From: Tuberibacillus sp. Marseille-P3662
Lineage (GTDB): Bacteria; Bacillota; Bacilli; Bacillales; Sporolactobacillaceae
Reading direction: 5' to 3'
NCBI RefSeq assembly: GCF_900178005.1
Contig: NZ_FXBS01000006.1
Span: 62,001-126,000, forward strand
DNA length: 64,000 bases
The position numbers and the translations under genes were made by a program. Under the pieces are notes generated by a model. It was not told where the DNA came from and ran no database searches. It saw nothing but the letters and a program-made list of their open reading frames with translations. Shown here piece by piece: positions 60,578 to 64,000 of the stretch; positions within the stretch are counted from its first letter, which is position 1; every line of letters starts with the position of its first letter.

Positions 60578-61738
60578 ATGAGTAACCTGCGCATCGGGAT
60601 TGTCGGTTTTGGAAATATGGGCAAAAGTCATGCCCGTTATCTACAAGCGGGAAAAGTAAAAAAAGCAACATTAACGGCTATTTTTGATATCGCCCCTGAA
60701 AAGTTGCAGTGGGCACAAGAACATCTAGGTGAAAATGTCGAAACCTTTGCGGATGAGGAGGCTTTTTACTCATCAGGAAAAATAGATGCTGTTATTATTG
60801 CAACCCCTCATTATGACCACCCGGCAGTGGCTCGGAAAGCTTTCACTCACGGCTTGCATGTCCTTTGCGAAAAACCTGCGGGTGTATACACGAAACAAGT
60901 TCGTGAAATGAATGAATCGGCGAAAAAAAGCGGCAAAGTCTTCGGCATGATGTATAATCAGCGGACGAATCCTTTGTATCAAAAACTTAGAGAGTTGATT
61001 CAATCCGGAGAATTAGGTGAAATTCGTCGCATGAACTGGATTATAACGACTTGGTACCGTTCACAAAGTTATTACGAATCAGGTGGGTGGAGAGCGACCT
61101 GGTCCGGAGAAGGAGGCGGGGTACTCATCAACCAATGTCCCCACCAGCTTGATTTATGGCAGTGGGTCACTGGTATGATGCCGAAACGGATACGCGCTTT
61201 TTGTTCGTTTGGTAAATACCGAAACATTGAGGTGGAAGATGAAGTCACCGCATATGCGGAATATGAGAATGGGGCAACGGGTGTTTTTATCACTTCAATC
61301 GCGGAAGCACCGGGATCTAATCGTTTAGAGATAACAGGGGAAAGAGGAAAGGTCGTCGTGGAGGGAGACCAGCTGACTTTTTGGCGCCTGCGTGTTTCGG
61401 AAACGCAGTTTAATCAGGAATATCAGGGTGGGTTTGGCAGTCCAGAATATTGGAAATGTGAGGTGCCCATTCATGGTGAAGAAAGTGGTCACCAAGGGAT
61501 CACGAATAATTTTGTAAACGCTGTCCTTGATGGATCACCGTTACTTGCACCAGGTGAAGAAGGGATTAAAGGTTTAATGCTTTCTAATGCCATACACATG
61601 TCAACTTGGACGGATGACTGGGTCGAACTCCCGATAGATGAGGCGCTTTACTATCAAAAGCTTCAGGAAAAAATACAACATTCTTCGTTTAATAAAGAAA
61701 CAAAAGATATAACGTTGGATGTGGAAGGTACGTTTTAA
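60578..61738 (+). CDS. Gfo/Idh/MocA family oxidoreductase (first)
   Basis: A 386-residue NAD(P)-dependent dehydrogenase. The Rossmann motif is GFGNMGKSHARYL near the N-terminus; the catalytic Lys is in LCEKPAG (EKP motif), with the GGGVLINQCPHQLDLWQW segment carrying the conserved Asp/His. ATG 60578 has AAAAGGGG upstream. It oxidises a sugar or cyclitol such as an inositol-like compound; the substrate is not determinable. Confidence 0.9.
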   Translation: MSNLRIGIVGFGNMGKSHARYLQAGKVKKATLTAIFDIAPEKLQWAQEHLGENVETFADEEAFYSSGKIDAVIIATPHYDHPAVARKAFTHGLHVLCEKPAGVYTKQVREMNESAKKSGKVFGMMYNQRTNPLYQKLRELIQSGELGEIRRMNWIITTWYRSQSYYESGGWRATWSGEGGGVLINQCPHQLDLWQWVTGMMPKRIRAFCSFGKYRNIEVEDEVTAYAEYENGATGVFITSIAEAPGSNRLEITGERGKVVVEGDQLTFWRLRVSETQFNQEYQGGFGSPEYWKCEVPIHGEESGHQGITNNFVNAVLDGSPLLAPGEEGIKGLMLSNAIHMSTWTDDWVELPIDEALYYQKLQEKIQHSSFNKETKDITLDVEGTF

Positions 61739-61770
61739 ACAACAATTAACATATAAGTGAGATGATCAAT

Positions 61771-62847
61771 ATGAGTAAAAACGATGGGATGAATTATGCT
61801 CCAGAAGGTGAGATGAACAGGGTTGTCAAAGAGGGAGAATTTTCGTTTGCTGCCGTGGCGTTAGATCACGGTCATATCAATGGTATGTGCAATGGACTCA
61901 TCGAAGCCGGAGCCGATCTTAAGTGGGTTTATGATCCGGATCCGCAGAAAGTAAATACGTTTTTAAAAAAATTTCCCCAGGCAAAAGCGGCGGCATCTGA
62001 AGAAGAAGTGATGAATGATGAGGAAGTGAAATTGATAGCCGGAGCGGCTGTACCGTCTGAACGCTGCGCCCTTGGGCTAAGAGCGATGGATCATGGAAAA
62101 GATTATTTTACTGATAAAACGCCATTCACGACATTTGAACAGCTAGCAAAAGCGAAAGCCAAAACCAAGGCAACTGGACGAAAATACATGGTTTATTATA
62201 GTGAACGTCTCCACGTGGAAAGTGCTGTTTTTGCTGGTCAATTGATTGAAGAAGGAGCGATCGGAAGGGTGCTTCAGGTCATGGGATTGGGGCCGCATCA
62301 ATTAAGGGCTCAATCAAGACCAAAATGGTTTTTTCAAAAGGAAAAGTACGGAGGGATTTTATGTGATATCGCCAGTCATCAAATTGAGCAATTTCTCTAT
62401 TATTCAGGTGCGAAGGATGCTGATGTGTTGCACAGTAAAGTAGCCAATTATCATCATAAGGAGATGTATCCGGAATTAGAAGATTTCGGTGATGCGACCC
62501 TTGTTGGTGACAATGGAGCAACAAATTATTTCCGTGTCGACTGGTTTACACCCGATGGACTCGGAACATGGGGGGACGGAAGATCGTTAATCCTCGGAAC
62601 CGAAGGATATATTGAAATTCGTAAATATATTGATGTTGCCAGGGAGGATAGCGGTGATCATTTATACCTAGTTAATGGTAATAACAGGAAACATTATTCA
62701 CTTCAAGGTCAAGTTGGGTACCCATTTTTCGGTCAACTGATTCTTGACTGTATCAATCGAACGGAAAACGCCATGACGCAGGAACATGCCTTTAAGGCGG
62801 CGGAGTTATGTTTACAAGCACAGGAAAAGGCTGTTCGTGTGGAATGA
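61771..62847 (+). CDS. Gfo/Idh/MocA family oxidoreductase (second)
   Basis: A 358-residue dehydrogenase of the same superfamily with an unusual N-terminus: the first dinucleotide strand reads AAVALDHGHINGMCNGL in place of GxGxxG, and the EKP position is TDKTPFTT. GGILCDIASHQIEQFLYYSG carries the conserved Asp/His. ATG 61771 is preferred over 61762, whose ribosome site is too close. Operon with the preceding dehydrogenase (32-bp gap). It may not bind NAD in the standard way. Confidence 0.85.
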   Translation: MSKNDGMNYAPEGEMNRVVKEGEFSFAAVALDHGHINGMCNGLIEAGADLKWVYDPDPQKVNTFLKKFPQAKAAASEEEVMNDEEVKLIAGAAVPSERCALGLRAMDHGKDYFTDKTPFTTFEQLAKAKAKTKATGRKYMVYYSERLHVESAVFAGQLIEEGAIGRVLQVMGLGPHQLRAQSRPKWFFQKEKYGGILCDIASHQIEQFLYYSGAKDADVLHSKVANYHHKEMYPELEDFGDATLVGDNGATNYFRVDWFTPDGLGTWGDGRSLILGTEGYIEIRKYIDVAREDSGDHLYLVNGNNRKHYSLQGQVGYPFFGQLILDCINRTENAMTQEHAFKAAELCLQAQEKAVRVE

Positions 62848-62861
62848 CCCTATATAATGCG

Positions 62862-62915
62862 GCGCCATATGGGCGCTTTTTTTATGCAAAAAAAGCCCGC
62901 CCATACGGGCAGGCG
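62862..62915 (+). terminator. Terminator(s) after the dehydrogenase operon
   Basis: GCGCC...GGCGC (62862-62876) followed by seven T, and a second hairpin GCCCG...CGGGC (62895-62910). The stretch from 62848 to 63183 holds these and A/T-rich DNA; no gene is seen in it. Confidence 0.8.
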
Positions 62916-63183
62916 TTGAGGATTGAAGAAATGGGTTACCAACCAATCTTTTTATCCACACTCATTTTTTCGATGTGAGAGGGTGCTTTTGTCGGTTGAT
63001 GAATATGGTAACATTAGGAAATGTAACAGGTGAGGTCCTAAATTTGGTGAGCCAGCCATCGTTTGGAACAAATAAAACAAAATGAATTCAAATTTAGCCT
63101 TTTGTAGTTTATTATATATATTAGAAAGTTATAATTTTATTTTTTGAGTTCTTAGGATAATCTTTTTTAAAAGGTAGGTCGTA

Positions 63184-64000
63184 ATGTCTGTAGAAAACGA
63201 GAACATCACTAGGATAAATTTGGATGGTAAAGAACTTATACTAATTGGAACGGCCCACGTATCAAAGCATAGCGCTGAGCAAGTTAAGGAAGTTATCGCA
63301 TCTGAACGACCGGACTCTGTTTGTATCGAACTGGATGAACAAAGATATCAATCGATTATGGATGAAAGTCAATGGCGGGATATGGACATATTTAAAGTGA
63401 TCAAAGAAAGGAAAGCCACACTACTTTTAATGAATCTTGCCATATCATCCTTTCAAAAGCGCATGGCAAAGCAATTTGATATTAATCCTGGACAAGAAAT
63501 GATTCAGGGAATTGAATCAGCTCAAGAAGCGGAGGCCAACCTCGTACTTGCTGACAGGAACATTCAGACAACCTTTTCTCGAATTTGGCATGGTGTTGGG
63601 CTATGGGGAAAGGTGAAGCTTCTTCTGCAGATTATCTTTAGCATTTTTAATCAGGAGAGCATCTCAGAAGAAGAGTTAGAAGCCTTGAAATCTCAAGATA
63701 TGCTGAATTCAATGCTTCATGATTTCACAGTCAGTTTTCCTGAATTAAAAACGCCTCTCATTGATGAACGAGACCAGTATTTATCACAAAAAATTAAAGA
63801 GGCACCAGGAAATAAAGTTGTGGCTGTATTGGGTGCGGCCCACGTCCCAGGCATTAAAGAAGCCATTAAACAAAAACATGATTTGGCTCGGTTATCAGAG
63901 CAGCCTGCTAAATCCAAAGTCCCTAAGATCATTGCTTGGACGATTCCGATTCTTATTTTGGCAGTCATTGCTTATACCTTTTTTACCAATCCGTCTGCTG
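63184..64000 (+). CDS. TraB/GumN family protein (3' end outside the window)
   Basis: Open from ATG 63184 (preceded by AAAAGGTAGG) to the window edge, 272 residues so far. The start LILIGTAHVSKHSAEQV and later VAVLGAAHVPGI are the two conserved TraB-type motifs with GTAH/GAAH His residues, and SVCIELDEQRY carries the conserved Glu. A hydrophobic helix begins near the cut (IIAWTIPILILAVIAYTFF), so it is membrane anchored. Possible metallopeptidase-like fold; function unknown. Confidence 0.85.
   Translation, partial: MSVENENITRINLDGKELILIGTAHVSKHSAEQVKEVIASERPDSVCIELDEQRYQSIMDESQWRDMDIFKVIKERKATLLLMNLAISSFQKRMAKQFDINPGQEMIQGIESAQEAEANLVLADRNIQTTFSRIWHGVGLWGKVKLLLQIIFSIFNQESISEEELEALKSQDMLNSMLHDFTVSFPELKTPLIDERDQYLSQKIKEAPGNKVVAVLGAAHVPGIKEAIKQKHDLARLSEQPAKSKVPKIIAWTIPILILAVIAYTFFTNPSA

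Overview
The window looks like chromosome of a low-to-mid GC, endospore-forming Bacillales bacterium. The evidence is the gene order yunD-yunC-yunB-lytH-yutC-yutD...yutE-yutF-yutG-yutH...yutI-yuzD-yutJ-yuzB-dapF-yutM-yumB-yuiA-yuiB-yuiC-pepA-bioY...asnB-yugI-yuzA-yugJ-pgi-yugN (bp 1-26700), which follows the Bacillus subtilis yun/yut/yui/yug region, plus many spore-type genes (YunB, LytH, a YhcN-type lipoprotein, YutH, a Spo0E-like peptide, Cys/His- and Tyr/Pro-rich coat-like proteins). I cannot name the species.

Layout. Bp 1-27200 is ordinary conserved backbone, ending in a tRNA-Ala gene. Bp 27400-35300 is more accessory: a Spo0E-like/zinc-ribbon pair, a TetR-MFS pair with two matching putative operators, a GbsR-like regulator, a coat-like gene built of exact 54-bp repeats, a CBO0543-family membrane protein, an ECF sigma/anti-sigma pair, and two Tyr/Pro-rich proteins. 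Bp 35312-47706 is one long plus-strand run. It holds two flavoprotein disulfide-reductase-family enzymes (one like the oxidoreductase often found fused N-terminal to SelD), a TIGR04283-type glycosyltransferase, a DUF2064/TIGR04282 nucleotidyltransferase-like protein, methylthioribose kinase, a YnjB-YnjC-YnjD-like ABC importer, a nucleoside hydrolase, a YdjY-like lipoprotein and a TVP38/YdjX-YdjZ-like membrane protein. It reads as an uptake and processing pathway for ribosyl-sulfur (or similar chalcogen) compounds; this is inference.

Bp 47934-55146 and 58627-59445 form the most unusual area. A family-1 encapsulin shell gene is translationally coupled to a 40-residue ORF and sits behind a row of small membrane proteins and a cytochrome b561-like protein. 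It converges on a Met-rich multicopper oxidase. Related small membrane proteins sharing an N-terminal helix, some with Met-rich tails, follow, three of them behind CATANGATA boxes that look like sporulation (sigma-K type) -10 elements. No classical encapsulin cargo is visible. A modABC molybdate importer whose ATPase is fused to a rhodanese domain interrupts this family. The window ends with an AraC regulator, two Gfo/Idh/MocA dehydrogenases and a TraB-family gene cut by the window edge.

Two further general points. (1) Four genes (pepA, the spore cupin, the coiled-coil membrane protein at 47934, the membrane protein at 49218) each look as if exactly one base is missing, which may be assembly error or real decay. 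(2) Two intergenic repeats (1748-1962 and 9377-9685) share an identical 12-nt loop and a stem with a compensatory base-pair change, so they belong to a structured interspersed repeat family.
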